NCBI GenBank assembly: GCA_934546685.1
Contig: CAKTEB010000105.1
Location: 1-6,001, forward strand
From: an uncultured Oscillospiraceae bacterium
GTDB taxonomy: Bacteria; Bacillota; Clostridia; Oscillospirales; Oscillospiraceae
DNA: 6,001 bases
Direction: 5' to 3'
The position numbers were made by a program, and so were the translations under genes. The notes below the pieces were generated by a model. That model made no database searches and was not told where the DNA came from. It was given only the letters and a program-made list of their open reading frames with translations. Of the stretch, positions 1-5,995 are shown piece after piece; the stretch's first letter is position 1, and every line of letters starts with the position of its first letter.

Positions 1-699
1 GAGTTAGACGAAATCCGCAGAGTGGAAATGCTGACCGGCTTCACCCGGTTTGCCGAGGGCAGCTGCCTGATCTCCTGCGGGGATACCATGGTGCTCTGCA
101 ATGCCTCCGTAGAGGAGCGGGTGCCGGATCATGTGAAAAAGGGCGGCTGGATCACCGCGGAGTATTCCATGCTGCCCCGGGCCAACCGGGAGCGCAGCCG
201 CCGGGATGTTTCCAAGCTGAAGCTGAGCCCCAGAAGCGCCGAGATCCAGCGGCTCATTGGCCGCAGCCTCCGGAGCGCCGTGGATATGACCAAGCTGGAG
301 GGTGTCAGCATCACTGTGGACTGCGACGTGCTCCAGGGGGACGGCGGCACTCGGACTGCCTCGGTCACAGGCGGCTTTGTGGCTCTGGTGCTGGCCTTCC
401 GGAGCCTTCTCAAAAAGGGCGTGATCCAGGAGATGCCTGTGAGCACATTTGTCTCCGGCGTCTCTGCGGGCATCGTAGACGGAACCCCCATGCTGGATCT
501 ACAGTACACCGAGGACTCCAGAGCCGATGTGGACCTGAACTGCATCATGGACGGTGATGGCAATATCATTGAGCTCCAGGGCACCGGCGAGGGCCGCCCC
601 TTCTCTGTGGAGGAGGCGCAGCAGCTGGTGGAGCTGTGCAAGAAGGGAAACGAGGCGCTCCAGCAGAAGCAGAAGGAGATTTTGGGGGATCTGGTATGA
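1..699 (+). CDS. rph: Ribonuclease PH, 5' end cut by window edge
   Basis: This is a phosphorolytic 3'-5' exoribonuclease that trims the 3' ends of tRNA precursors, using phosphate to release nucleoside diphosphates; it acts in the cytoplasm as a ring-shaped hexamer in the known family. The frame is open from base 1, and its first visible residues, ELDEIRRVEM, match the conserved N-terminal DELR region. About six residues (an MRxDGR-like start) are therefore missing to the left; the GTG at 22 lies inside the domain and is not the real start. The 232 visible residues agree with the family length of about 240. Conserved blocks seen are GDTMVLCNASVEERVP (27-42), GGWITAEYSMLPRA (48-61), EIQRLIGRSLR (81-91), the phosphate-binding GGTRTAS (115-121, Arg118), and LDLQYTEDSRADVDLN (165-180) with acidic residues of the catalytic site. 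The stop overlaps the rdgB start (ATGA), a sign of translational coupling. The assignment is secure. Confidence 0.96.
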   Translation, partial: ELDEIRRVEMLTGFTRFAEGSCLISCGDTMVLCNASVEERVPDHVKKGGWITAEYSMLPRANRERSRRDVSKLKLSPRSAEIQRLIGRSLRSAVDMTKLEGVSITVDCDVLQGDGGTRTASVTGGFVALVLAFRSLLKKGVIQEMPVSTFVSGVSAGIVDGTPMLDLQYTEDSRADVDLNCIMDGDGNIIELQGTGEGRPFSVEEAQQLVELCKKGNEALQQKQKEILGDLV

Positions 700-1280
700 A
701 GGTGATCCTGGCAAGCAATAATCCCAATAAGCTCCGGGAAATGCGGCAGATCCTCGAGCCCCTGGGCTGGACGATTCTGCTCCAGAAGGATGTGGGCATC
801 TCCGTGGATCCCGATGAGAACGGCGCGACCTTTGAGGAGAATTCCTTTATCAAGGCCCAGGCGGTGATGCTGGCCTCCGGCCTTTCCGCCATTGCCGATG
901 ATTCCGGCGTGGAGGTAGATGCGCTGGGCGGCGCGCCCGGCGTCCATTCCGCCCGGTATGGCGGCGACAGCTGCAAAACTGACGAGGATCGGAATCAGCT
1001 GCTGGTGAAGAATATGGAGCGTGTGCCCGACGGCCAGCGTGGGGCCAGATTCGTCTCGGTCATCACCCTGGTGAATCCCGACGGCACCGTGGTCTCCGCA
1101 CGAGGCGAGCTGCCCGGAGAGATCCTCCGGCAGGAGCAGGGCGACGGCGGCTTTGGCTATGATCCCCTGTTTTATATCCCCTCTGAGGGCTGCACCATGG
1201 CGGAGCTGACCCCGGAGCGGAAAAACGAAATATCACACAGAGCGGTAGCTCTTCAAAACTTTGTAGAAAAATTGAGGTGA
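696..1280 (+). CDS. rdgB: XTP/dITP diphosphatase (RdgB/HAM1 family)
   Basis: This enzyme hydrolyses non-canonical purine nucleoside triphosphates (ITP, dITP, XTP) to monophosphate and pyrophosphate, keeping deaminated bases out of DNA and RNA. The protein is 194 aa, normal for the family. Motifs in order are ASNNPNKLREM (6-16, substrate-binding Ser/Asn/Lys), TFEENSFIKA (45-54), ADDSGVEVDALGGAPGVHSARY (67-88, with the Asp68/Asp69 pair holding the catalytic acid), GDGGFGYDPLFY (149-160) and SHRA (180-183, base recognition). The ATG at 696 is preferred over an upstream in-frame ATG at 636: the protein then begins exactly at the family start (MKVILASNN), it gives a 4-nt ATGA overlap with the rph stop, and a GGGGGA stretch at 684-689 can serve as a ribosome binding site 6 nt upstream. 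rph followed by this gene is a common pairing in Firmicutes. No key residue is missing. Confidence 0.96.
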   Translation: MKVILASNNPNKLREMRQILEPLGWTILLQKDVGISVDPDENGATFEENSFIKAQAVMLASGLSAIADDSGVEVDALGGAPGVHSARYGGDSCKTDEDRNQLLVKNMERVPDGQRGARFVSVITLVNPDGTVVSARGELPGEILRQEQGDGGFGYDPLFYIPSEGCTMAELTPERKNEISHRAVALQNFVEKLR

Positions 1281-1284
1281 CAAT

Positions 1285-1722
1285 ATGCTGACAAGCAAAC
1301 AGCGCGCGGAGCTGAGAGCACAGGCCAACGGCCTGGACGTGACCCTGATGGTGGGCAAGGAGGGCATTACCGATACCCTTATCGAAAGCGCGGGGATCCT
1401 GCTGGAATCCCGGGAACTGGTCAAGGGCAAGGTGCTGGAGACCGCCGGGATGACGGCCCGGGAGGCGTCTGACGCCATCTGTGCGGCCACCGGGGCCGAC
1501 GGCGTCCAGTGTGTGGGCTCCAAGTTCGTACTGTATCGGAAGTCCAAAAAGCTGGAGGCCCAGCGGGCCGCGGCCAAGGCCAAGGAGCGGGCTGCCAAAA
1601 AGGTGAACCCGGTTCGGGCCGGCATCCAGAAGCGCAAGGCCGCTGCCAAGCGGGAGCGGGAGCGTAAGGACGAATATTTCCGCAAGCAGCGGGAGAAGGA
1701 GCGGAAAGAGGGCAAACTGTAA
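1285..1722 (+). CDS. yhbY: YhbY/CRS1-type RNA-binding protein, basic tail
   Basis: This is a small RNA-binding protein of the YhbY (CRS1-YhbY/CRM domain) family, which associates with pre-50S ribosomal particles and is thought to help large-subunit assembly. The domain fills residues 1-85: LTSKQRAELRAQA opens it, the GxxG RNA-contact loop is GKEG at 24-27, ESRELVKGKVLE lies at 41-52, and it closes with VGSKFVLYRK at 77-86. Beyond this is a tail of about 60 residues (86-145) with 25 Lys/Arg and many Glu, probably helical and RNA-contacting; the core family protein is only about 97 aa. The start is supported by GAGGTGA at 1274-1280, only 4 nt before the ATG, which overlaps the rdgB stop and suggests coupling. 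The domain assignment is strong; the role of the tail is unknown. Confidence 0.93.
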   Translation: MLTSKQRAELRAQANGLDVTLMVGKEGITDTLIESAGILLESRELVKGKVLETAGMTAREASDAICAATGADGVQCVGSKFVLYRKSKKLEAQRAAAKAKERAAKKVNPVRAGIQKRKAAAKRERERKDEYFRKQREKERKEGKL

Positions 1723-1751
1723 AACAGCGTGACGAGACAGACGGATACAGG

Positions 1752-1758
1752 AAAGGAG
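1752..1758 (+). promoter_or_regulatory. Ribosome binding site for nadD-yqeK
   Basis: AAAGGAG lies 7 nt before the ATG at 1766, in the only sizeable gap (43 nt, 1723-1765) in the upstream half of the operon. It fixes the start of the fused gene. I see no terminator or convincing promoter in this gap. Confidence 0.8.
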
Positions 1759-1765
1759 TATAGAT

Positions 1766-2977
1766 ATGGCGAAGATCGGTATTTACGGCGGCACATTCAA
1801 TCCTCCTCATCTGGGACATATCGCGGCGGCCAGGGCGGCCAAGGAGGCCCTGGGACTCGATCGGGTCTTGCTGGTGCCGGATGGGCAGCCGCCCCATAAG
1901 GATCTGCCGGAAGGCTCTCCCAGCCCGGAGCAGCGCCTCCGGCTCACCGCCCTGGCGGCGGAACAGGAGCCCTGGCTGGAGGCCTGCGGCATTGAGCTGG
2001 ACAGGCCCGGAAAGAGCTACACCTCCGATACCCTGCGGGCCCTGAAGGCCCGGTACCCTGAGGATCAGCTCTATCTGCTCATGGGAACGGACATGTTCCT
2101 GTCCCTCCACACTTGGCACGAGCCAGAGGTGATCTGCGCTCTGGCCGCGATCGTGGGCTTCCGCCGGGAGGACGACCCGGAGGGGGAGATGCAGCAGCAG
2201 AAGCAGCTGCTGGAGCAGCACTTCGGGGCCAAGGTGGAGCTGGTGGAAAACACGCCCCTGGAAATCTCCTCCACCCATCTCCGCAGAATGCTGATCCTGG
2301 GCGGTGCGGATCACTACGCCGATCCCAAGGTGCTCTCCTGTATCCGATCTTTGGGACTTTACGGCACGGGCCGAGACTATCATGATCTTCCGGTGGAGGA
2401 GCTTGAGAAGGTGGCCACATCGCTTCTGAAGCCCAAGCGGGTGAATCATGTGCTGGGCTGCGCGGCGACGGCGGTAAAGCTGGCGGAGCGCTACGGCGCG
2501 GATCCCATGGAGGCCCGCCGGGCGGGACTGCTTCACGATATCACCAAGGCCTTTGACGGCCCGGACCAGTTGCTATTGCTGGATGAATATGATATAATGG
2601 TCAGCGATTTTGAGCGCGCGCACCCCAAGCTGCTCCATGCCAAGACCGGAGCCGGCGTGGCAAAGCACCTGTTCGGCGAGAGCCAGAACGTGGTAAATGC
2701 CATCTACTGGCATACCACCGGAAAGCCGGACATGGCGCTGCTGGAGAAGATCGTGTACATCGCGGACTATATGGAGCCTACCCGGAATTTTCCAGGGGTG
2801 GAGGAGCTCCGAAAAACGGTGTTTGAGGATCTGGACCGGGGCCTCCTGATGGGCTTTGAAATGTGCATCGAGGAGCTGATCCGGGAGAAGAAGACCGTCT
2901 GCCAGGACTCGGTGGACGCCCGGGACTATCTCCGGCGTCAGCTGGGTGCCCAGGTATCTGAAACAATGGAAGGATGA
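1766..2977 (+). CDS. nadD: Fused NaMN adenylyltransferase (NadD) and YqeK HD hydrolase
   Basis: This 403-aa protein joins two enzymes usually encoded by adjacent genes. The N-terminal part (about 1-200) is nicotinate-nucleotide adenylyltransferase, which makes deamido-NAD from NaMN and ATP. It shows GIYGGTFNPPHLGH (5-18, the nucleotidyltransferase HxGH motif), PPHK (42-45), MGTDMF (106-111) and ISSTHLR (167-173). The C-terminal part (about 208-395) is a YqeK-type HD-domain protein; characterised YqeK enzymes split Ap4A symmetrically into two ADP. Candidate metal ligands are all present: His228, His257-Asp258 (LLHD), His291, His316 (YWHT) and Asp334 (YIADYMEPTR). No stop or restart separates the halves, and the joint is near 196-210 (GLYGTGRDYHDLP). 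A single NadD is about 200 aa and YqeK about 190 aa, so both halves look complete. The stop overlaps an ATG of rsfS. The order nadD, yqeK, rsfS is known from Bacillus; the fusion itself has precedents elsewhere. Confidence 0.94.
   Translation: MAKIGIYGGTFNPPHLGHIAAARAAKEALGLDRVLLVPDGQPPHKDLPEGSPSPEQRLRLTALAAEQEPWLEACGIELDRPGKSYTSDTLRALKARYPEDQLYLLMGTDMFLSLHTWHEPEVICALAAIVGFRREDDPEGEMQQQKQLLEQHFGAKVELVENTPLEISSTHLRRMLILGGADHYADPKVLSCIRSLGLYGTGRDYHDLPVEELEKVATSLLKPKRVNHVLGCAATAVKLAERYGADPMEARRAGLLHDITKAFDGPDQLLLLDEYDIMVSDFERAHPKLLHAKTGAGVAKHLFGESQNVVNAIYWHTTGKPDMALLEKIVYIADYMEPTRNFPGVEELRKTVFEDLDRGLLMGFEMCIEELIREKKTVCQDSVDARDYLRRQLGAQVSETMEG
2570..2598 (+). promoter_or_regulatory. Possible internal promoter within the yqeK part
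   Basis: Inside the fused gene is TTGCTA (2570-2575, four of six matches to the -35 consensus), a 17-nt spacer, and a perfect TATAAT (2593-2598) directly preceded by TGA, which gives an extended -10 (TGnTATAAT). It lies in an AT-rich patch that uses CTA and ATA codons in an otherwise GC-rich gene. A transcript from about 2605 would carry rsfS and leuS. This is a motif match only; a chance occurrence in coding sequence is possible. Confidence 0.35.
2968..2974 (+). promoter_or_regulatory. Ribosome binding site that challenges the rsfS ATG
   Basis: GGAAGGA ends on the first base of the ATG at 2974, so it cannot serve that codon with normal spacing. It is placed 8 nt before an in-frame TTG at 2983, giving a protein starting MLTSKEAA. 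The same AATGGAAGGAT string recurs before leuS, where the start lies 10 nt after the GGAAGGA. This favours TTG 2983 as the true rsfS start. Confidence 0.55.
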
Positions 2978-3351
2978 ATCACTTGCTGACATCAAAAGAG
3001 GCTGCCATTGTGGCGGCCAAGGCCCTGGATAATAAAAAAGCGGTGAACCTGATGCTGCTGGAGGTCCGGTCTGTGACCGCCCTGACCGAGTATATGCTGC
3101 TTGCCACCGGCACCTCTGACACCCATCTTCGCGCCCTCTGCGACGAGGTGGAGAAGAAGATGGAGGAGGCTGGCGAAAAGGTCTGGCACCGGGAGGGCTT
3201 CCGGGGCGACACCTGGATCGTCATGGACTTCTCCGGTGTCATGGTCCATGTCTTTACCGCTGAGCAGCGGAAGTTCTATGATCTGGAACGGCTTTGGGGC
3301 GACGCCCCTGTGATCCCGCTGGAGGAGTATCTCCGGCCGGAAGCGGAATAA
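2974..3351 (+). CDS. rsfS: Ribosomal silencing factor RsfS (YbeB/Iojap)
   Basis: RsfS binds ribosomal protein L14 (uL14) on the 50S subunit and blocks joining to 30S, lowering translation in poor nutrient conditions or stationary phase. The 125-aa product has the usual family length. Seen motifs are EVRSVTALTEYMLLATGTSD (29-48, the strand-helix core), KVWHREGFRGDTWIVMDF (69-86) and the signature VMVHVFTAEQRKFYDLERLW (89-108) followed by GDAP, the L14-binding side of the fold. The ATG at 2974 overlaps the upstream stop (ATGA), but the Shine-Dalgarno site fits an in-frame TTG at 2983 better, which would remove three residues. Location directly after nadD-yqeK is typical of Firmicutes. The function call is secure; the exact start is not. 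Confidence 0.94.
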   Translation: MNHLLTSKEAAIVAAKALDNKKAVNLMLLEVRSVTALTEYMLLATGTSDTHLRALCDEVEKKMEEAGEKVWHREGFRGDTWIVMDFSGVMVHVFTAEQRKFYDLERLWGDAPVIPLEEYLRPEAE

Positions 3352-3353
3352 AT

Positions 3354-3360
3354 GGAAGGA
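3354..3360 (+). promoter_or_regulatory. Ribosome binding site for leuS
   Basis: GGAAGGA sits 10 nt before the leuS ATG (3371), in the 19-nt gap after the rsfS stop. The spacing is slightly long but supports this start, which also gives the standard LeuRS N-terminus (MKYDFTAIEKKWQKVW). The gap is far too short for a T-box leader. Confidence 0.7.
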
Positions 3361-3370
3361 TTGACGTTCG

Positions 3371-5866
3371 ATGAAATATGATTTTACTGCCATCGAGAAG
3401 AAGTGGCAGAAGGTCTGGGCCGACGGCAAGGTGTTTGCCGCGGAAAATGGCTCGGACAAGGAAAAATTCTATGCACTGGTAGAGTTTCCATATCCCTCTG
3501 GCGCAGGCCTGCATGTGGGCCATCCCCGGCCTTATACGGCCATGGACGCCATTGCCCGGAAGAAGCGCATGGAGGGAAAGAACGTACTGTTCCCCATCGG
3601 CTTCGATGCCTTTGGCCTGCCCACGGAGAACTTTGCCATCAAGAACCATGTGCATCCGGCTATCGTGACCAAGCAGAACATTGAGAACTTTACCCGCCAG
3701 CTGCACATGCTGGGCTACTCCTTTGACTGGGATCGGGTCATCGACACCACGGATCCCAATTACTACAAGTGGACCCAGTGGATCTTCCTTCAGCTCTACA
3801 AAAACGGCCTGGCCTACAAGGCCACCATGCCTGTGAACTGGTGTACCAGCTGCAAGTGCGTGCTGGCCAACGAGGAGGTCGTGGAGGGCGTCTGCGAGCG
3901 CTGCGGCTCTCCCGTTGTTCGGAAGGAAAAGTCCCAGTGGATGCTGCGGATCACCAAGTACGCCCAGAAGCTTCTGGACGGCCTGGAGGACGTGGACTAC
4001 ATTGAGCGGGTCAAGACCCAGCAGAGAAATTGGATCGGCCGATCCACCGGTGCGGAGGTGGATTTTGAGACCTCCGAGGGCCACAAGCTGCGGATCTACA
4101 CCACCCGGCCCGACACCCTGTTCGGCGCCACCTATATGGTCATTGCCCCCGAGCATGCCTATGTGAAGGAGTGGGCGGACAAGATCACCAACTATGACGC
4201 GGTGGAGGCCTATGTGGCCGAGGCTGCGCGGAAGTCCGATTTTGAGCGCACCGAGCTGGTGAAGGACAAGACCGGCGTGAAGCTGGAGGGTGTCTACGCC
4301 ATCAACCCGGTGAACGGCAAGCATATCCCCATCTTTATCTCCGACTACGTCCTGTCTACCTACGGCACCGGCGCCATTATGGCCGTGCCTGCCCACGATG
4401 ACCGTGACTTTGAGTTCGCTAAGAAATTCGGCTGCGACATTGTGCAGGTGGTGGCTGGCGGCGATATCACCGACGGCGCGTTTACCGCTAAGGACGATAC
4501 CGCAACTTTGATGAACTCCGATTTCCTCAACGGCATGACCGTTCACGAGGCCATCCCAGCCATGGTGAAGTGGCTGGAGGACAAGGGCATCGGCGAGGGA
4601 AAGGTCAACTATAAGCTCCGTGACTGGGTCTTCTCCCGTCAGCGCTACTGGGGCGAGCCCATCCCCATTGTCCACTGCCCCAAGTGCGGCACCGTGCCCC
4701 TGCCGGAGAGCGAGCTGCCCCTGGTGCTCCCGGACGTGGAGAGCTATGAGCCCACCGACGACGGCGAGAGCCCCCTGGCACCCATGACCGATTGGGTCAA
4801 CTGCAAGTGCCCCAAGTGCGGCGGCGATGCCAAGCGTGAGACGGATACCATGCCCCAGTGGGCCGGCTCCAGCTGGTACTTCCTGCGGTATATGGATCCT
4901 CATAATGACAAGGCCTTGGCCTCTAAGGAGGCTCTCGATTACTGGGGCCAGGTGGACTGGTACAACGGCGGTATGGAGCATACCACCCTGCATCTGCTCT
5001 ACTCCCGGTTCTGGAACAACTTCCTCCACGATATCGGCGTGGTGCCCTATGCCGAGCCCTATGCCAAGCGGACCAGCCACGGCATGATCCTGGGCAAGAA
5101 CCCCCACTATGTGGGCAATGCATCCACCCAGGAGGAGAAGGACGCCCTCATCAAGAAGTACGGCTCCCAGGCTCAGCGTCCGGCAGTCAAGATGTCCAAG
5201 TCCCTGGGTAATGTTGTGAACCCCGACGACGTTATCAAGGCCTACGGCGCGGACACCATGCGCCTGTATATCCTGTTCATCGGCGACTTCGAGAAGACCG
5301 CTACCTGGTCTGACGACGCGGTGAAGGGCTGCAAGCGCTTCCTGGACAAGGTCTGGAACCTGGGCGAGGCCGTCACCGACAATGAGACCGAGATCTCCAA
5401 GAAGAATGAGATCGCCATCAACAAGGCCATCAAGAAGGTGGGCGAGGACATCGACACCCTGAAGGCCAACACCGCCATCGCTACCCTTATGAGCCTGGTG
5501 AATACCTTCAATTCCACCGGCTGCAACAAGGCCGAGCTGAAGATCCTGCTGACCCTGCTGTCTCCCTTCGCACCCCATATCTGCGAGGAGATCTGGCAGC
5601 AGCACGGCTTTGAGGGCCTGTGCAGCCTGACGCCCTGGCCCGCCTACGATCCTGATAAGACTGTGGATGCGGAGATCGACATGGCCATCCAGGTCAACGG
5701 CAAGTTCCGCGGCACTATGCGCATTGCCGCCGACGTGGACAAGGATACCGCCATCGCCTCCGCCCTGGAGACCGAGATTGTGAAGCGTCAGCTGGCCGCC
5801 ATCGGCGGCGAGGTCCGCAAGACCATCGTGATTCCCGGCAAGCTCATCAACCTGATCATTAAGTAA
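3371..5866 (+). CDS. leuS: Leucyl-tRNA synthetase
   Basis: This class I synthetase attaches leucine to tRNA-Leu and edits mischarged amino acids. At 831 aa it is full length for a bacterial LeuRS (about 800-860). In order: the HIGH-type motif HVGH (48-51); a CxxC...CxxC zinc-binding candidate (Cys158/161 and 175/178); the CP1 editing domain with TTRPDTLFG (244-252, threonine-rich site) and GTGAIMAVPAHDDRDFEFA (332-350), where Asp346 aligns with the residue that anchors the misacylated amino group; RDWVFSRQRYWGEPIPI (417-433); a second cysteine pair set (Cys436/439 and 480/483); GGMEHTTLHLLYSRFW (533-548); KMSKS (607-611); the anticodon-binding helical region; and an intact C-terminal tRNA-binding tail (QVNGKFRG 774-781, ending KLINLIIK). 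The leucine-specific insert before KMSKS is short compared with E. coli. It is the last gene of the operon before an independent promoter. Both catalytic motifs and the editing residues look active. Confidence 0.98.
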   Translation: MKYDFTAIEKKWQKVWADGKVFAAENGSDKEKFYALVEFPYPSGAGLHVGHPRPYTAMDAIARKKRMEGKNVLFPIGFDAFGLPTENFAIKNHVHPAIVTKQNIENFTRQLHMLGYSFDWDRVIDTTDPNYYKWTQWIFLQLYKNGLAYKATMPVNWCTSCKCVLANEEVVEGVCERCGSPVVRKEKSQWMLRITKYAQKLLDGLEDVDYIERVKTQQRNWIGRSTGAEVDFETSEGHKLRIYTTRPDTLFGATYMVIAPEHAYVKEWADKITNYDAVEAYVAEAARKSDFERTELVKDKTGVKLEGVYAINPVNGKHIPIFISDYVLSTYGTGAIMAVPAHDDRDFEFAKKFGCDIVQVVAGGDITDGAFTAKDDTATLMNSDFLNGMTVHEAIPAMVKWLEDKGIGEGKVNYKLRDWVFSRQRYWGEPIPIVHCPKCGTVPLPESELPLVLPDVESYEPTDDGESPLAPMTDWVNCKCPKCGGDAKRETDTMPQWAGSSWYFLRYMDPHNDKALASKEALDYWGQVDWYNGGMEHTTLHLLYSRFWNNFLHDIGVVPYAEPYAKRTSHGMILGKNPHYVGNASTQEEKDALIKKYGSQAQRPAVKMSKSLGNVVNPDDVIKAYGADTMRLYILFIGDFEKTATWSDDAVKGCKRFLDKVWNLGEAVTDNETEISKKNEIAINKAIKKVGEDIDTLKANTAIATLMSLVNTFNSTGCNKAELKILLTLLSPFAPHICEEIWQQHGFEGLCSLTPWPAYDPDKTVDAEIDMAIQVNGKFRGTMRIAADVDKDTAIASALETEIVKRQLAAIGGEVRKTIVIPGKLINLIIK

Positions 5867-5907
5867 TCCCCCTATCCGATAAAATGCTGAAATTTGAAGA
5901 TTTGTTC

Positions 5908-5936
5908 TTGACATTTCTTCGTAGTTTGCATATAAT
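5908..5936 (+). promoter_or_regulatory. Consensus sigma-A/sigma-70-type promoter
   Basis: TTGACA at 5908-5913 and TATAAT at 5931-5936 are both perfect consensus hexamers with an ideal 17-nt spacer, and AT-rich sequence lies upstream (5880-5907), which could act as an UP element. Transcription would start around 5942-5944 and read into a gene beyond the right edge. It lies outside coding sequence, immediately downstream of leuS. Confidence 0.9.
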
Positions 5937-5943
5937 AAGAAAA

Positions 5944-5956
5944 GCCATCGAATGGC
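5944..5956 (+). promoter_or_regulatory. Small hairpin at predicted mRNA 5' end
   Basis: GCCAT (5944-5948) and ATGGC (5952-5956) form a perfect 5-bp inverted repeat with a 3-nt CGA loop. It falls at the predicted transcription start, so the RNA could begin with a short hairpin. There is no T-run after it, so it is not an intrinsic terminator. A 5-bp match could be chance. Confidence 0.4.
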
Positions 5957-5963
5957 CCTTAAA

Positions 5964-5982
5964 GCATTTCTATGGGAAATGC
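5964..5982 (+). promoter_or_regulatory. Seven-base-pair hairpin before the ribosome binding site
   Basis: GCATTTC (5964-5970) pairs perfectly with GAAATGC (5976-5982) around a 5-nt TATGG loop. It lies in the predicted leader, 3 nt before the ribosome binding site, and could influence translation, mRNA stability, or protein binding. There is no T-run, so it is not a terminator. The role is unknown. Confidence 0.5.
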
Positions 5983-5985
5983 ATC

Positions 5986-5995
5986 GGAGGGAGGG
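5986..5995 (+). promoter_or_regulatory. Strong ribosome binding site for a gene beyond the edge
   Basis: GGAGGGAGGG is a close match to the anti-Shine-Dalgarno complement, given twice in tandem. Normal spacing puts a start codon at about 6002 or just after, outside the window. The product cannot be inferred from here. Confidence 0.7.

Noticed and set aside
636..695. Upstream in-frame ATG at 636 as the rdgB start
   Set aside because: It would add 20 residues that overlap the rph coding end and precede the conserved MKVILASNN start of the family.
129..947. A 272-codon minus-strand open frame opposite rph and rdgB
   Set aside because: It overlaps two secure genes, has no recognisable domain, and is explained by GC-rich codon bias.
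2188..2220. CAG-rich, repeat-like stretch in nadD
   Set aside because: It encodes a glutamine/glutamate-rich helix (residues 141-151) in the variable region before the ISSTHLR motif; the repeat is imperfect and short and needs no special explanation.
1421..2536. A 371-codon minus-strand open frame opposite yhbY and nadD
   Set aside because: It is a shadow of real genes; it crosses the yhbY-nadD gap with no start signal and no recognisable motif.
3008..3035. TTGTGG, 16 nt, TAATAA in rsfS as a second internal promoter
   Set aside because: Both hexamers are weak matches, the spacer is short and the sequence encodes a normal part of RsfS.
3254..5914. An 886-codon open frame on the minus strand opposite leuS
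   Set aside because: It is in codon register with leuS and stays open only because leuS lacks TTA, CTA and TCA codons. Its translation is low-complexity (rich in H, G, L, V), resembles no family I recognise, and runs opposite a clearly intact LeuRS.
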